A stretch of 64,000 bases of DNA from contig CACYLU010000002.1 in NCBI GenBank assembly GCA_902775375.1, forward strand, positions 1-64,000, in the 5' to 3' direction. This DNA comes from an uncultured Bacteroidales bacterium. Its GTDB lineage: Bacteria > Bacteroidota > Bacteroidia > Bacteroidales > Bacteroidaceae. A program made the position numbers and the translations under genes. Below the pieces are notes generated by a model. The model searched no databases. It saw only the letters and a list, made by a program, of their open reading frames with translations, and was not told the origin of the DNA. This document shows, piece by piece, positions 63,215-64,000 of this stretch. Position 1 is the stretch's first letter, and each line of letters opens with the position of its first letter.

Positions 63215-64000
63215 ATGAAAGAAACAATCAGAATACAGAACTTATCCATAGGATACGTTGGAAATAACAACGTTAATGTGGTAGCGAAAAATATCACTGC
63301 TACTATTTTTAGTGGCGAACTTACATGTCTTTTGGGCGCTAACGGAGTAGGAAAGAGTACACTCTTGCGTACTTTGTCGGCTTTCCAGCCTAAATTAGAG
63401 GGAGAAATATACATTGAAGGCAAGGAAATTAGCGAATTCAATGACAAACAGCTATCGCATGTCATTAGCGTAGTGCTGACTGAAAAGCCAGACATACGAA
63501 ATATGACAGTTGAAGAACTGGTAGGCCTGGGAAGAAGTCCTTATACTGGATTCTGGGGTACCCTTACCCAAGAAGACAAGAAGGTTGTAAACCATTCTAT
63601 TCATTTAGTAGGTATTGATGAACTGCAAGATAGGATGATTCAAACACTTAGCGATGGTGAGCGTCAAAAGGTGATGATAGCTAAGGCTTTGGCCCAAGAA
63701 ACTCCTGTTATTTACTTGGATGAGCCTACTGCTTTTCTGGATTATCCGAGCAAAGTGGAAATGATGCAGCTGTTGTTTAAGTTAAGCAGAGAAACCGACA
63801 AGACTATTTTCCTCTCTACGCATGATTTGGAATTAGCGTTGCAAATCGCTGATAAGTTATGGTTAATGGACAAACAGAAAGGAGTGAGGATAGGGGCACC
63901 TGAAGATCTGTCTTTAGATGGCAGTTTGGGAAGTTTTTTTGCTCGAAAAGGTATTGTGTTTGATCCGGAAATAGGGTTGTTTAGAGTCGAGAATGATTAC
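63215..64000 (+). CDS. ABC transporter ATP-binding protein (iron-chelate/cobalamin type), 3'-truncated by window edge
   Basis: 262 codons are visible and the frame runs off the window. Walker A LLGANGVGKSTLLRTLSAF near residue 43, Q-loop region VVLTEKPDIRNMTVEELVGLGRSPY, signature LSDGERQKVMIAKAL near residue 145, Walker B VIYLDEPTAFLD and H-loop LSTHD. The GRSPYTGFWG stretch is typical of FecE/FhuC/BtuD-like ATPases for siderophore, haem or B12 import. The permease and binding protein are not in the window, so the substrate is unknown. Confidence 0.93.
   Translation, partial: MKETIRIQNLSIGYVGNNNVNVVAKNITATIFSGELTCLLGANGVGKSTLLRTLSAFQPKLEGEIYIEGKEISEFNDKQLSHVISVVLTEKPDIRNMTVEELVGLGRSPYTGFWGTLTQEDKKVVNHSIHLVGIDELQDRMIQTLSDGERQKVMIAKALAQETPVIYLDEPTAFLDYPSKVEMMQLLFKLSRETDKTIFLSTHDLELALQIADKLWLMDKQKGVRIGAPEDLSLDGSLGSFFARKGIVFDPEIGLFRVENDY

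Overview
The window reads as chromosomal DNA of a member of the Bacteroidales, most likely a Prevotella-like gut or oral species. Supporting signs are the Bacteroidetes promoter type (TTTG, about 20 bases, then TAnnTTTG) before several genes, A-rich leaders instead of strong Shine-Dalgarno sites, the amidase/smalltalk/HU/DUF4248/VirE gene module, a Bacteroidetes-type RNA polymerase omega subunit, a cambialistic-type superoxide dismutase, DUF4293, head-GIN and DUF4890 proteins, and carboxynorspermidine decarboxylase. The assignment to a genus is inference.

Layout. 1-5.5 kb: the 3' end of rmlB, then a minus-strand accessory module (amidase, smalltalk peptide, HU-like protein, DUF4248 protein, and a VirE/VapE gene split by one TGA codon). 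5.5-17 kb: a plus-strand run of nucleotide-sugar genes (ugd, UDP-glucuronate epimerase, galacturonokinase-like kinase, nucleotidyltransferase, fucose permease, gmd, fcl, rmlD). It is broken by decayed defence/toxin-like fragments, an AAA ATPase and sodB, and it contains no glycosyltransferase. 17-21 kb: an ATP-pyrophosphatase-only GMP synthase, then a patch of different base composition with a flavodoxin-family fragment, an AspT-type transporter, a truncated TauE/SafE gene and an IS1182-type transposase remnant. 21-26 kb: a copper-type P-ATPase, a four-helix-bundle gene between inverted heptamer repeats, a C_GCAxxG_C_C protein and a NifU-like/GGGtGRT pair. 26-42.6 kb: housekeeping genes (uvrD/pcrA, pyrBI, glyA, uvrB, bamD-rpoZ-DUF4293, OmpA lipoprotein, tricorn-like protease, head-GIN lipoprotein). 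42.8-47.3 kb: polyamine genes around a four-tRNA cluster (Gly, Leu, Leu, Gly), an esterase and a DUF4890 protein. 47.3-54 kb: an addA-addB-recR repair operon. 54-64 kb: galE, padR-pspC, ispE, dnaB, a DUF1460 protein, an OPT transporter, a DUF1573 protein and the start of an ABC ATPase.

The most unusual structure is a dispersed family of 7-bp tandem repeats (ATTGATA/ATGGATA/ATTGACA type). They form inverted arms immediately around the four-helix-bundle gene. They occur as an arm pair without the gene inside the copA reading frame, and they also lie in-frame in the VapE gene and at several gene ends. A second signal is a pair of roughly 140-bp imperfect palindromes (1616-1756 and 30201-30339) with conserved blocks and a compensatory change in the closing stem, which look like copies of an undescribed structured element.
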